A DNA stretch of 64,000 nucleotides from JANWKQ01 sp964624635 (GTDB taxonomy: Bacteria > Bacteroidota > Bacteroidia > CAIKAF01). This document shows, in pieces, positions 52,888-61,854 of the stretch. A model generated the notes under the pieces. That model had not been told where the DNA came from, did no database searches, and saw only the letters and a list, made by a program, of their open reading frames with translations. Within the stretch, counting starts at the first letter, position 1; each line of letters opens with the position of its first letter. The translations under genes were made by a program, and so were the position numbers. Where the stretch lies: assembly GCA_964624635.1 (NCBI GenBank), contig CAZUXM010000010.1, positions 1 to 64,000 on the forward strand. The letters are read 5' to 3'.

Positions 52888-53790
52888 ATGGCTATGTCAG
52901 AACAAAAATCTTCCGGTAAAAATATTCTCATTGGAGTTTTAGGATTATTATTGGTTGCTTCCGTTGCAGGAAATGTATTCCAATTTTTTAATACCAAGGA
53001 AATTATTCACGAAAGAGAGGTTACCAAACTGGTCGTTGATTCATTAAGCATCCGTAAAGAAAGATTAGAAGCAGAATATAATGCTTCCATTTCCACTTTG
53101 GAACAATACAAGGGTGAAAATGCTCAGATGGATTCTTTGCTTCAGGAAGCTTATGCCAAAATTGAAGATCAAAAGAAAAAAATTAATAAGCTGATTAACG
53201 ATAATCAGGATTACCAGATCTTACAACAACGTATGGCTGAGATGAAAGAGACAGTGGAGATTTATAGAAAAGAAATTGAACGATTACAGGCTGAAAACAA
53301 TCAATTACGTTCAGAAAATACAGAGCTTTTAGTAAAAGTAGATCAAACTACCACTGAAAATAAAGACTTGAAAGGGAAAGTAGATGTGGCAAGTAGATTA
53401 AAAGTAACCAGTATGAGTTTAAAAGGATTGAGTGTAACCAATGGTGGTAAAGAAAAACCTACTGATAAAGCAAGCAAAACTGAACGTATAAGTATTACCT
53501 ATACTTTGGATGAAAATCCATTGGTAGAAACCGGATCACATACTATTTATTTCCGTATTGTTAATCCAGAGGGCTTTATTTTAGCAGATGCCGGACAAAG
53601 TGTTAGGAAATTCAAGTCAGAAAAAGGCGATGACATTGCATATTCAAGAAGCGTTACCATTAATTATGATGGTTCTAAAGTAACCAAAACCATTACCTGG
53701 GATCAGGATGCATTTAATGCCGGCCAATACAAGGTAGAAGTATATATTGACGGGTACTTTGCCGGAGTGGATAAATTGAGTTTAAACTAA
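52888..53790 (+). CDS. Membrane-anchored coiled-coil protein, unknown function
   Basis: A 300-aa protein. A single N-terminal membrane helix (NILIGVLGLLLVASVAGNVF, 15-34) is followed by a long coiled coil (about 45-165; LEAEYNASISTLEQYKGE, EIERLQAENNQLRSENTEL). The C-terminal beta domain (RISITYTLDENPLVETGSHT, IYFRIVNPEGFILADAG) ends VEVYIDGYFAGVDKLSLN. It is a conserved form in Bacteroidota with no assigned role. Met1 or Met3 may be the start. Its stop overlaps the next ATG (TAATG). Confidence 0.75.
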   Translation: MAMSEQKSSGKNILIGVLGLLLVASVAGNVFQFFNTKEIIHEREVTKLVVDSLSIRKERLEAEYNASISTLEQYKGENAQMDSLLQEAYAKIEDQKKKINKLINDNQDYQILQQRMAEMKETVEIYRKEIERLQAENNQLRSENTELLVKVDQTTTENKDLKGKVDVASRLKVTSMSLKGLSVTNGGKEKPTDKASKTERISITYTLDENPLVETGSHTIYFRIVNPEGFILADAGQSVRKFKSEKGDDIAYSRSVTINYDGSKVTKTITWDQDAFNAGQYKVEVYIDGYFAGVDKLSLN

Positions 53791-54158
53791 TGCATTTTCG
53801 CAACATAGCAATTTTAGCTGTATTTTTTATTTTATCATGCCAGCAGCAAAAAAAAGCAGATATACTTTCCATTGAAAAAATGGCGGATATCATTACAGAT
53901 ATCCAATTATTAGATGCAGCTTATAAACTTGATTTGTTACCTGATGATTATAAAAGCCAGCCTCAAAAATATTATTTGGAAATACTTGAATATCACCAAA
54001 CAGATAGCATGATATACAATAAAAGCATGCAGTTTTATGCCGAAAATCCTATGTTATTAAAAAAGATATATCAAAAAGTAGAAAATAACATTCAGATACA
54101 AGGGGGGAAATCCAAGCCTGATCAACAAAAGACCTCTACTTCACAGAAAGCACCTTAA
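53790..54158 (+). CDS. DUF4296 lipoprotein
   Basis: A 122-aa exported lipoprotein: signal ILAVFFILSC with Cys17 lipidated. The core SIEKMADIITDIQLLDAAYK and YYLEILEYHQTDSMIYNKSM is the DUF4296 pattern. The C-terminus is Lys/Gln-rich. It overlaps the previous stop by 1 nt and overlaps the end of the PorE-like gene by 23 nt on the opposite strand. Confidence 0.85.
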   Translation: MHFRNIAILAVFFILSCQQQKKADILSIEKMADIITDIQLLDAAYKLDLLPDDYKSQPQKYYLEILEYHQTDSMIYNKSMQFYAENPMLLKKIYQKVENNIQIQGGKSKPDQQKTSTSQKAP

Positions 54159-56316
54159 TTTCTACTCTACGGTTTGACTGATGCTCTTCTTCTGAACATT
54201 CAACCCCATCTTTACAACCGTTCACCAGTTTTTCTTCACCATATCCTTTGGCAAGTAAATTCTCTTTTAATACCCCTTTTTTGATGAGATAATCAACACA
54301 TGATTGGGCTCTTTTTTGAGAAAGACTCTTGTTTTGTGCTGCTGAACCTCTGGAGTCGGTATGGGCACTTAATTCTACTTTGATGTTAGCATTTTCTAAA
54401 AGGAAGGCCGCTAGTTTTTCTAATTCTTCTGTGCTTTCTATACGAAGGGTAGCTTTGTTATAATCAAAATAGATGTTGTTGATTACAAATACATCTCCTT
54501 TTTTAATCATCTCCATTTCGAAAGTAAGATCCAACTTATCCACGTCTTTATCTACACGTGTATTAAAGCTGCCTTCTCCGTCTTTGTGACTATGATAGTG
54601 AGTAGATACCGAATAGTCTTTTTTACGGTCAGAGATTATACGAACATATCCGTCCTTATCTGCTTCATATTCGTTCATTACACCAGCACTCTTCAGTTTT
54701 ACTTTTGCACCGGGCAATGGTTTTTTAGTTTCTTTATCAACGATTAAAAGATTAACAGCCACTTTTAATGACTTCATCTGTAAAAGAGCATTAAAGTCTT
54801 CTGATTGTAATTTTCCTACGGTAGAAACATTGTATTCACCCTCTTGTTCATAGTCTTCTTTATTGGTTATTACTTGATATTTAGAATTCTTTTTAAGGGT
54901 GTACGCAAATTTACCAAGACTATCCGTAGTAACTTCTTCCTCAGTGCCTGTAGTTAGATTTTTTACGGTTACTTTTGTATTAGGTAAGGGTGTTTTTTCA
55001 GTATTATTTTCTGTTACCAAACCATTAATGGTGAATACAGGAACAAACATGTTGGTTTGGTAAATTCTGTCATAAAAATCACCTCTGTTACTGGCAAAAT
55101 AAGCGATATTTCCTTCCTTGTTGGTAGTAATAGAAAAATCATCAAAACGGGTATTGAGAGGATATCCTAAATTTTCAGGCTCATCAAACATCCCAGATGT
55201 ATGATTGTGACGTGAAAGAAAAATATCAAAACCTCCCAATCCTACATGTCCTTTTGAAGCAAAAAACAAATCTCCGTCATGTGAAATATATGGAAACATA
55301 TCATCATAAGCAGTATTGATTTTAGCTCCCAGGTTTTCGGGATTTGACCATGCTCCATTGGTAAAAGTAGATTTGTAAATATCTGATTTACCAAATCCGC
55401 CGGGCTTGTCTGATGAAAAATACATGGTATTTCCATCAGGGGTGAAACAAGCATGCGCTATATTATAATCTATATTATTAAACTCAAATGCTTTTAAATC
55501 TTTTCCTGTTTTAGGAAATGTTTTTGCATCCACAGTAGTAGAAAATAATCCTAATCGTATGATGTCTTTTTTGCCATAGGTACCTGGAATATTCATGGTA
55601 ATCATAGCGGTACCTGTAACTTCACTAATAGCATACGGACCATCATGAGGTACACGATGTTTGGCAGTACCCAGCTTTACCATTTTAGCCGAAGTGTATT
55701 CTCCTTTTTTATTGGGTGATGATACATAAGTGTTAACGAAAAATGTTTGATCCCATCCGAAAGAACGATTCACAAATGCCTGATTGTGCCTATACGAAGT
55801 GAATAAAATTTTGTCGCCATATACCATAGGTGAAAAATCTCCATATCCTTTGCTGAATGGCATTTTTTTAATGGTATAATTGGCACTGTCTAATTTAAGA
55901 TCTGTAAAATAGGTTTTGTCTAAAATATATTCTTTGGCCCATTTATTTTCAGTATCCGTTGCCAATATTACCTGCATAATGGCATTTGCCTCTTCATATT
56001 TTCCTAACGTTCTTAATACTTCAGCATAATTATGATCGTCTTCATTGTTGCAATATCCGGCTTTAAACAAAGCTTCGTACATTTTTGCTGATTCAGTATA
56101 ATTGTGAGATAAGTAATAGGATAAAGCTGCACGGCGAACTACTTCCCAATTTTGGTTTTTACCTTTAATGGTTTGTGTACTAAGGTCCTTATAAATGGGT
56201 GCTGCAGATTCAAAAGCCAACACGTTATAATAATCATCTGCCAGTTTTTTTCTAAGACCTTGTGAGTGAAGTACACCAACACATGAGACAAGTATAATGA
56301 TGAAATATTTTTTCAT
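54136..56316 (-). CDS. OmpA-family envelope protein with PorE-like domain order
   Basis: A 726-aa exported protein. Order: signal peptide; TPR-like helices (about 25-125); a WD40/PD40-type propeller (about 150-420; HACFTPDGNTMYFSSDKPGG, FPYISHDGDLFFASKGHVG); two tandem carboxypeptidase-regulatory-like domains (about 430-580); an OmpA peptidoglycan-binding domain (605-726; NIYFDYNKATLRIES, SAHTDSRGS, NRRVEIKV). This is the domain order described for PorE, which anchors T9SS to peptidoglycan, except that two CRD domains are present. The porP-like gene lies 12 nt upstream. Confidence 0.86.
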   Translation of the reverse strand: MKKYFIIILVSCVGVLHSQGLRKKLADDYYNVLAFESAAPIYKDLSTQTIKGKNQNWEVVRRAALSYYLSHNYTESAKMYEALFKAGYCNNEDDHNYAEVLRTLGKYEEANAIMQVILATDTENKWAKEYILDKTYFTDLKLDSANYTIKKMPFSKGYGDFSPMVYGDKILFTSYRHNQAFVNRSFGWDQTFFVNTYVSSPNKKGEYTSAKMVKLGTAKHRVPHDGPYAISEVTGTAMITMNIPGTYGKKDIIRLGLFSTTVDAKTFPKTGKDLKAFEFNNIDYNIAHACFTPDGNTMYFSSDKPGGFGKSDIYKSTFTNGAWSNPENLGAKINTAYDDMFPYISHDGDLFFASKGHVGLGGFDIFLSRHNHTSGMFDEPENLGYPLNTRFDDFSITTNKEGNIAYFASNRGDFYDRIYQTNMFVPVFTINGLVTENNTEKTPLPNTKVTVKNLTTGTEEEVTTDSLGKFAYTLKKNSKYQVITNKEDYEQEGEYNVSTVGKLQSEDFNALLQMKSLKVAVNLLIVDKETKKPLPGAKVKLKSAGVMNEYEADKDGYVRIISDRKKDYSVSTHYHSHKDGEGSFNTRVDKDVDKLDLTFEMEMIKKGDVFVINNIYFDYNKATLRIESTEELEKLAAFLLENANIKVELSAHTDSRGSAAQNKSLSQKRAQSCVDYLIKKGVLKENLLAKGYGEEKLVNGCKDGVECSEEEHQSNRRVEIKVLSVK

Positions 56317-56328
56317 GGATGTGTACCT

Positions 56329-57276
56329 TTAGAAATAATTAAAATATCGTGGTGATAAATAGTTTTTATTCTTTTTGGCAATGTCAAACTGCAACATAAC
56401 CTCATGACTACCATACTGATTAAATCGCAAGTCATTATAAGCAAAATCAAAGGCATACCCTATTGTAAACATATCCGCAAATGTGTAAGAAAGATTCAAT
56501 CCTGCAGATTCATTAAAACGGTACATTCCACCAATCCAAAGTTTCTCGAACAACAAAAAGCTGGCGTTCAAATCAAAGGTAAGTGGGGCATTGGGTGTAA
56601 TTTTGATTAAAGTGGCAGGTTTAAATTTAACTACACTATTCAGGTTAAATACGTACCCCCCCATAATATAAAAATGTCGGGCTGATCTTGAGTTGCCTGA
56701 AACAGCAGGATTATTTAAATTATTTTCCAGGATACGTGGAACCGAGAATCCTACATAATGTCTTTGCCCATAATAATATATTCCTCCTCCAAAATTACCC
56801 ACAGTAGTTGAATAATTAATCGCTGATGGGTCTGTTGGATCATCAATGACCATACTGGAAGTATTCATTTGCCAGATATCCACCCCCCCATTGATGCCAA
56901 ATGCTAAGCGATGATTTTTTCTGTTTAAACGAATAGAATAGGCAAAATCGGCATAAATAGAAGTCCTGTTTCTTGCACCTACCATATCGTTTACCACATT
57001 TAATCCTAATCCAATATTTTGTCGTGCAATAGGAGCATGTACCGAAAGGAACTGTGTCATGGGAGCTCCATTAATTCCCACCCATTGAAAACGACCAATA
57101 GCAGTAATGTTCATGGTACCCCTGCTACCTGCATAAGCAGGATTAAAGTTAAGTACATTGTATTGATAAAGTGAGTTCTGTTCTTCTTGCTGAGCTGATA
57201 AATTCAACCATGAAATAACAGATATACAGAGTAATGCGCCCGATTTAAAAAGTGCTTTTTGTAAAAAATTTTTCAT
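56329..57276 (-). CDS. PorP/SprF-family T9SS membrane protein
   Basis: A 315-aa outer-membrane beta-barrel. The signal peptide (MKNFLQKALF...LSAQ) is followed by QYNVLNFNPAYAGSRGTMNI, a PorP/SprF hallmark. It continues with FQWVGINGAPMTQFLSVHAP, GLGLNVVNDMVGARNRTSIY and a C-terminal aromatic barrel strand region. SprF/PorP proteins help T9SS deliver type B cargo. It is in operon with the PorE-like gene. Symbol withheld because the family is multi-copy. Confidence 0.9.
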   Translation of the reverse strand: MKNFLQKALFKSGALLCISVISWLNLSAQQEEQNSLYQYNVLNFNPAYAGSRGTMNITAIGRFQWVGINGAPMTQFLSVHAPIARQNIGLGLNVVNDMVGARNRTSIYADFAYSIRLNRKNHRLAFGINGGVDIWQMNTSSMVIDDPTDPSAINYSTTVGNFGGGIYYYGQRHYVGFSVPRILENNLNNPAVSGNSRSARHFYIMGGYVFNLNSVVKFKPATLIKITPNAPLTFDLNASFLLFEKLWIGGMYRFNESAGLNLSYTFADMFTIGYAFDFAYNDLRFNQYGSHEVMLQFDIAKKNKNYLSPRYFNYF

Positions 57277-57360
57277 TCAACTTAGGAGTTTGGCAATATC
57301 CTTGATATCGTAACTTACAATATTATTAATTTTTGTTGAAAACATCAAACCAGTGCCTCA

Positions 57361-57391
57361 TTTGGTATAAATGTAGTTTCTTATATCTTTG
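57361..57391 (+). promoter_or_regulatory. Promoter for the 539-aa secreted protein
   Basis: TTTG, 19 nt, then TATCTTTG: both boxes at standard spacing, 53 nt before the ATG at 57445. Confidence 0.65.
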
Positions 57392-57444
57392 ACGCCGGAC
57401 TAAATTTGCTTATTTATTAACGTTGTCCTATTGAATTTTATCTT

Positions 57445-59064
57445 ATGAAATTTAACCTTTTCGTTGCTAGTGCTTTATTTGTGGTTTCAGGCCTCATGGC
57501 TAATGCTCAGTTGGCTGAAGTAAGCTGGGGGGATCCCACTAAGCTTGACCCAAAAATGATAAACACAGGAATCTTCTCGGATGAGAAAGACTATTTATAT
57601 TCTACCAGGACCGGCCCTGCAGAATATGGATTTAGTTCTATTTTTATTGATAAAGTAGATAAAAAACAGCTTGCTACTGAGTCATCTTTTGAGATTTATA
57701 ACCCTACCATGTATTCAACTGATGGTAAGACCCAAAGGGCGTTTCAGTTTAACGAGGTGGTACATACTCAAGACGGTGGGTTTTTAGTGTTCTTTACCGA
57801 ACCTGATTACATCAAATATACATTTACCTCCCACTGTCAAAAATTTGATAAAGACGGTAAAAAAGTAGGATCATTAGTCCAGTTACAGATTTTTCAGGGT
57901 CATGAAAAAACAGTGATTGGTCGTTTCATTGTTATTCGTTCACCCCTAAATGATGGGTTTTTCTTAATGTATTCTCGTCCATTCATTCAATATGATAACG
58001 AATATCTTGTATTTGATTTTTATGATTATAACCTGGAGAAAAAATGGGAAAGAAAACAAAAATTCCCCCTCAACGGTAAAGAATTTGAACCACGTCAATA
58101 CAAAACCAATATTGAAGACAGTACTTTGTATTTAGTAGTCCGCGTGTTGGAAGAAACGGAAGAAGAAAGAGCTAAAAAGGGTAATTCAAAAATCAATTAC
58201 TCATTCTCTCTTTTAGATTTTAAATTTGATCCGAATGATACCAATACTACATTTAACAGTACTCCTATACATTTGCCTAAAAAGTATATTTCAGATATCT
58301 CTTTTGAAGTAACCAATCATGAATTGGTGTTTGCCGGTTTCTTCGCTGATAAAAAAACCATGGAGGCAAATGGTGCTTTTTGTATTGTAATGGAAGAATA
58401 CAGCAAAAAAGTTCGTTCAACCAATCATGTTGATTTTGAAAAGGGCTTTGGAGATAAATTCCTTGATCATCCAAGTGATAAATACGGAAAAATTGCCATG
58501 GGAAGAGGAGACGGAATTCGCGACTTTCAATTAAAAGACCTTCAAATTGCTAATGACGGATCTATTTATGTAATAGCAGAAAACGTTTTTGCAGCTTTTA
58601 AAGCAGGTAAAGTAAGAGGGTTTACAGAGATTGTTTATTCTCCATATTACAACAACGTTGTAGTTACTAAAATTGGTAATGACAGAAAGGTAAGTTGGAT
58701 TACTCCGGTAATTAAACGTCAGGTACAACCTACCTTTACCACCAATGAATTTTCAGGGTTTTCATTATCATATACCTATGCTATTTACAATGACAAGGTG
58801 GTGATTATTTATAATGATTTGGCACAAAATGTAAAAGCACTATCACCAATGGATATTAAATATGTTAGCTCTGCAAAAGGTACCGTACCTGTATTGGCAA
58901 CCATTAACAGCAAAGGAGAGGTATCAAGAGATATATTTTTAGATGGAGAAGATCAGAAAGTGGTGCTTTGCCCAAAAACCTCCGTAGTAGAAAATAAAAA
59001 CACTATTTACATATATACTATCCTTGACAAAGTTCAACGTTGGGGTGTGTTTAAATTCTATTAG
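57445..59064 (+). CDS. Secreted protein, distant paralogue of the protein at 26487
   Basis: A 539-aa exported protein with a signal peptide ending LMANAQ. The body is beta-rich with repeated strand-loop units (GGFLVFFTEPDYIKYTFTSH, NDGFFLMYSRPFIQYDNEY). The C-terminal IYNDLAQNVKALSPMDIKYV ... LDKVQRWGVFKF region lines up with the 522-aa protein at 26487. No T9SS signal is evident. It has a clear promoter and terminator, so it is a single-gene unit. Function unknown. Confidence 0.72.
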   Translation: MKFNLFVASALFVVSGLMANAQLAEVSWGDPTKLDPKMINTGIFSDEKDYLYSTRTGPAEYGFSSIFIDKVDKKQLATESSFEIYNPTMYSTDGKTQRAFQFNEVVHTQDGGFLVFFTEPDYIKYTFTSHCQKFDKDGKKVGSLVQLQIFQGHEKTVIGRFIVIRSPLNDGFFLMYSRPFIQYDNEYLVFDFYDYNLEKKWERKQKFPLNGKEFEPRQYKTNIEDSTLYLVVRVLEETEEERAKKGNSKINYSFSLLDFKFDPNDTNTTFNSTPIHLPKKYISDISFEVTNHELVFAGFFADKKTMEANGAFCIVMEEYSKKVRSTNHVDFEKGFGDKFLDHPSDKYGKIAMGRGDGIRDFQLKDLQIANDGSIYVIAENVFAAFKAGKVRGFTEIVYSPYYNNVVVTKIGNDRKVSWITPVIKRQVQPTFTTNEFSGFSLSYTYAIYNDKVVIIYNDLAQNVKALSPMDIKYVSSAKGTVPVLATINSKGEVSRDIFLDGEDQKVVLCPKTSVVENKNTIYIYTILDKVQRWGVFKFY

Positions 59065-59083
59065 TATTTCTAGAATAGAAAAT

Positions 59084-59115
59084 AAAAAACCCAAACAAAA
59101 TTGTTTGGGTTTTTT
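59084..59115. terminator. Bidirectional terminator between the secreted protein and araC-type genes
   Basis: A 15-bp perfect stem (A6 CCCAAACAA / TTGTTTGGG T6) with a 2-nt loop. It serves both convergent genes. Confidence 0.9.
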
Positions 59116-59124
59116 ATTTGTTTC

Positions 59125-60003
59125 TTATCTAAATCTCTTCTGTGATTCTTCTCTATATTCTTTTACTGATAAGCCAGTGTATTGTTTAAAGAATTTACTA
59201 AAGTGAGCAGGATCATCAAAATTTAACTGATAAGCAATTTCTTTACTCATCAAGTCTGTATTAAACAATAATCGTTTTGCCTCAAGAATAATTCTTTCAC
59301 GAATAATATCACTGGCATGTTTGGCCGAATAATGAGTGCATTCATTGTTCAACACCTTTAAACTGGTATTTAATGCCTCAGCATATTGACCGGGCATATG
59401 CCATTCGCGGAACTTTTCCTCGAGTATTTTTTTGAATTTCGAAAACAATCTCCCTTCTGAAATATTGTTGAGGTCATCTTTTTGAATACCCTTTTGCAAA
59501 TAGTATTTATAGAGAATGATGTATATATATGATCTGATGGCCGGAGTACAATCTAAATTACATCCATTAATTTCATTATTAATGTGATCAATAAGGTTGT
59601 AGATTTTATAAAACTCAACAGGATTTAATACAATCGTTTCTGCTGTGTCTTTATGAGCCCCTAGTTTATTGATGAGGTCGATTAAATCCTGAGATGGTAA
59701 AACAAAGTTTTCTGTAAAAGTCACAACCTTCCCTTTTGAATCCTGGCTGCGGTTTACCTTATGAATTTGACCAGGAAAAACAATATGTACACATCCGGGT
59801 TGAATAGAGTATGGGGTAAAGTCAATCAAATGTTCACCTGTACCCTGTTCAAATAAAAAGATTTCATAATAATTATGCCGATGGGCCGTATTGGTGGGAT
59901 AGCCGGTAGTATAATCAAGGCTTTCAATTTTAAAAGGCATCCCTAGGGTGTCAGCATCATCAAAATGATGTACAGGAATAATGGGGTCTGTTGTTGTACT
60001 CAT
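59125..60003 (-). CDS. AraC-family transcriptional regulator
   Basis: A 292-aa regulator. The N-terminal cupin-like sensor (HRHNYYEIFLFEQGTGEHLI, IQPGCVHIVFPGQIHKVNRS) precedes the C-terminal two-HTH AraC domain (about 195-290): EALNTSLKVLNNECTHYSAK, KEIAYQLNFDDPAHFSKFFKQ, YTGLSVKEYREES. Ligand unknown. It is last in a leftward run with a four-helix membrane protein and a 117-aa protein. Two 10-nt-spaced ATGTATA repeats lie just upstream. Confidence 0.9.
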   Translation of the reverse strand: MSTTTDPIIPVHHFDDADTLGMPFKIESLDYTTGYPTNTAHRHNYYEIFLFEQGTGEHLIDFTPYSIQPGCVHIVFPGQIHKVNRSQDSKGKVVTFTENFVLPSQDLIDLINKLGAHKDTAETIVLNPVEFYKIYNLIDHINNEINGCNLDCTPAIRSYIYIILYKYYLQKGIQKDDLNNISEGRLFSKFKKILEEKFREWHMPGQYAEALNTSLKVLNNECTHYSAKHASDIIRERIILEAKRLLFNTDLMSKEIAYQLNFDDPAHFSKFFKQYTGLSVKEYREESQKRFR

Positions 60004-60033
60004 ACGTCGTGGGCTGTTTTATACAACGAATAT

Positions 60034-60050
60034 ATGTATAAAAATGTATA
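60034..60050. repeat. Two ATGTATA direct repeats upstream of the AraC-type gene
   Basis: ATGTATA at 60034 and again at 60044, in phase with one helical turn. This could be an autoregulatory site for the AraC-type protein, but the sequence is AT-rich and may be chance. Confidence 0.35.
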
Positions 60051-60054
60051 ATTC

Positions 60055-60480
60055 CTACTCGTAAAAAACACGTCGTCCGAACCAATTCCCTAATAATGAG
60101 CAAAATACGATTATCACTAGTGTGGCCTTTGAGAAAAAATTATACAATAAAAAGTCCAGCCAATTGTCTTTTCCTACCCCAATATATGGATGAATAAGAA
60201 ACGGAATCAATAACCATAGGTTATTTACAACGGCTAATAACCTTAATTTTTTTAATGGAATCCCTGTATAACTCCAGAAGTAACTGGCAATAGAGGCGGA
60301 TAAAGTAACCAAAGTAATAGTCCCCATTAATACCAATGCAATTCCTTGATTCAATTCCTGAATATTACTGAACCACGGGTATAAAAAGGCACCAATGACC
60401 ACCACCACCAAATTTGATACAATCATTCCTGAGGCAATGTATTTTTTTGAATGATTGATTGTATTACTCTTATTTTCCAT
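60055..60480 (-). CDS. Four-helix membrane protein, unknown
   Basis: A 141-aa protein with four hydrophobic segments (about 16-35, 46-66, 82-100, 112-131) and a short soluble N-terminus. It shows no recognised motif. It lies between the 117-aa protein and the AraC-type regulator, with 32-nt and 51-nt gaps, so the three are probably one transcript. Confidence 0.68.
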   Translation of the reverse strand: MENKSNTINHSKKYIASGMIVSNLVVVVIGAFLYPWFSNIQELNQGIALVLMGTITLVTLSASIASYFWSYTGIPLKKLRLLAVVNNLWLLIPFLIHPYIGVGKDNWLDFLLYNFFSKATLVIIVFCSLLGNWFGRRVFYE

Positions 60481-60512
60481 TGTGCTTATAACCTCACTTC
60501 GTTCAGTTCAAA

Positions 60513-60866
60513 TTAATAGGGTACAAAAATAAATCCGGCCTCCGATTCAGAAGCCACTACAAACAAACACATAAATTCCTTCACCGGTTTATATTGAGTA
60601 ATAAAAAATCGGGCTTTATCTACCTGTATAATGCCGGCCTTGATTAGGTCTTCAGCAGTACTGGCGTAAACAGACCATGTAGTGAGCAATTCTTCTTTAT
60701 CAAGTATCAACTCTCCTATAGGAAATGCTTCTTTTGACGCAATAAACACTGGATAATCAGATACGCCTTCGCCTACAATGGAGGTGGAGGCCTCCATGAT
60801 AGGCTCTTTATAAATTTCAAGATCCTTTTGTAAACTATCTAAATATGCAGGCTTTTCGTTACTCAT
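60513..60866 (-). CDS. Small cytoplasmic protein, unknown
   Basis: A 117-aa acidic protein without signal peptide, starting MSNEKPAYLDSLQKDLEIYK. Two regions (SDYPVFIASKEAFPIGELIL and VDKARFFITQYKPVKEFM) look beta-alpha. No family is recognised. It is the first gene of the run toward the AraC-type regulator and has a well-formed promoter containing a TGTACA inverted repeat. Confidence 0.65.
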   Translation of the reverse strand: MSNEKPAYLDSLQKDLEIYKEPIMEASTSIVGEGVSDYPVFIASKEAFPIGELILDKEELLTTWSVYASTAEDLIKAGIIQVDKARFFITQYKPVKEFMCLFVVASESEAGFIFVPY

Positions 60867-60880
60867 AATAAAACTTACAG

Positions 60881-60918
60881 CAAAAGTAGAGATAATTTAC
60901 TGCTGTACAAAATGTACA
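60881..60918 (-). promoter_or_regulatory. Promoter with TGTACA inverted repeat upstream of the 117-aa gene
   Basis: TTTG, 19 nt, then TACTTTTG (minus strand), a textbook Bacteroidota promoter. The -33 box sits inside TGTACAAAATGTACA (60904-60918), an inverted repeat that could be an operator. Confidence 0.6.
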
Positions 60919-60960
60919 ATTATTAAAAAATATTATTTATAAAACTAATATATATACGCA

Positions 60961-61728
60961 TCAAAAATTAGCCAGCGAGTTATGCCCTGCTTTAAGGAGA
61001 ATTTCATTGGCTAATTTACTAGCCCCTATTCTCATTAATTGAGGTGTTAACCATTCAGACCCTAACTCTTCATCAACAATTTTACAATACTCTGTTGCTT
61101 GATCAACATTACCTACCCCACCAGAAATTTTTATTCCTCTTTTCAGACCCGTTTCTTTATAGAAATCTCTGATCGCTCCACATATTGCACGTGCTGCATG
61201 AGGTGTAGCCCCCACCGATGATTTACCGGTTGATGTTTTTACAAAATCAGCCCCTACGTGCAGAGCTAATGTTGACGCCCCGTAGATATTCTGATCTGTT
61301 TCTAGCTCACCGGTTTCAATGATTACCTTTAGTGTTCTACCGGCGCAAATCTCCTTCAATAATTTTATTTCCACTCCACAATCTTCTAATTTTCCCGAAA
61401 GAAACAATCCTCTGTTAATGACCATATCAATTTCTGTAGCCCCCTTTTCAATAGCGGCATGTGTCTCCAACATTTTTACCTGAGTAAGGGTTTGTCCTGT
61501 AGGAAATCCACCCGAAACAGCAGCGAATTCGATAGGCAAAGTACGGGCATTTTCTTTTAAAACTTGCACCCAATTGGGGTAAACACAAATAGATGCAGGT
61601 AAAAAGACTTCACCACTTTGTTCATATACCATTCGAACTTGTCGTGCTAATCCTATGATTTTAACCTCATCGTCTTTAGGGTCTAAGGTGGTAATATCAA
61701 GTAATGAATATAGTTGGTGTAATTGCAT
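60961..61728 (-). CDS. deoC: Deoxyribose-phosphate aldolase
   Basis: A 255-aa class I aldolase splitting deoxyribose-5-P into acetaldehyde and glyceraldehyde-3-P in deoxynucleoside breakdown. The Schiff-base lysine is Lys164 in DFVKTSTGKSS, with Asp101 in EIDMVINRG and Lys200 in IKISGGVG. Length matches the E. coli long type. Confidence 0.95.
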   Translation of the reverse strand: MQLHQLYSLLDITTLDPKDDEVKIIGLARQVRMVYEQSGEVFLPASICVYPNWVQVLKENARTLPIEFAAVSGGFPTGQTLTQVKMLETHAAIEKGATEIDMVINRGLFLSGKLEDCGVEIKLLKEICAGRTLKVIIETGELETDQNIYGASTLALHVGADFVKTSTGKSSVGATPHAARAICGAIRDFYKETGLKRGIKISGGVGNVDQATEYCKIVDEELGSEWLTPQLMRIGASKLANEILLKAGHNSLANF

Positions 61729-61839
61729 GGATTTACATATAAGGCTGTGATGAATACAAATAACGAAATTTTATGTATTGAAAAATGATAAATCACGTTA
61801 AAGATTCCTTAACGTATATATTGTAAATGTCCATATTGC

Positions 61840-61847
61840 TACCTTTG
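61840..61847 (+). promoter_or_regulatory. -7 box just before the TonB-type receptor gene
   Basis: TACCTTTG, exact TAnnTTTG, 7 nt before ATG 61855. The nearest TTG lies 16 nt upstream, slightly short spacing. The transcript would be nearly leaderless. Confidence 0.45.
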
Positions 61848-61854
61848 TTAGCTT

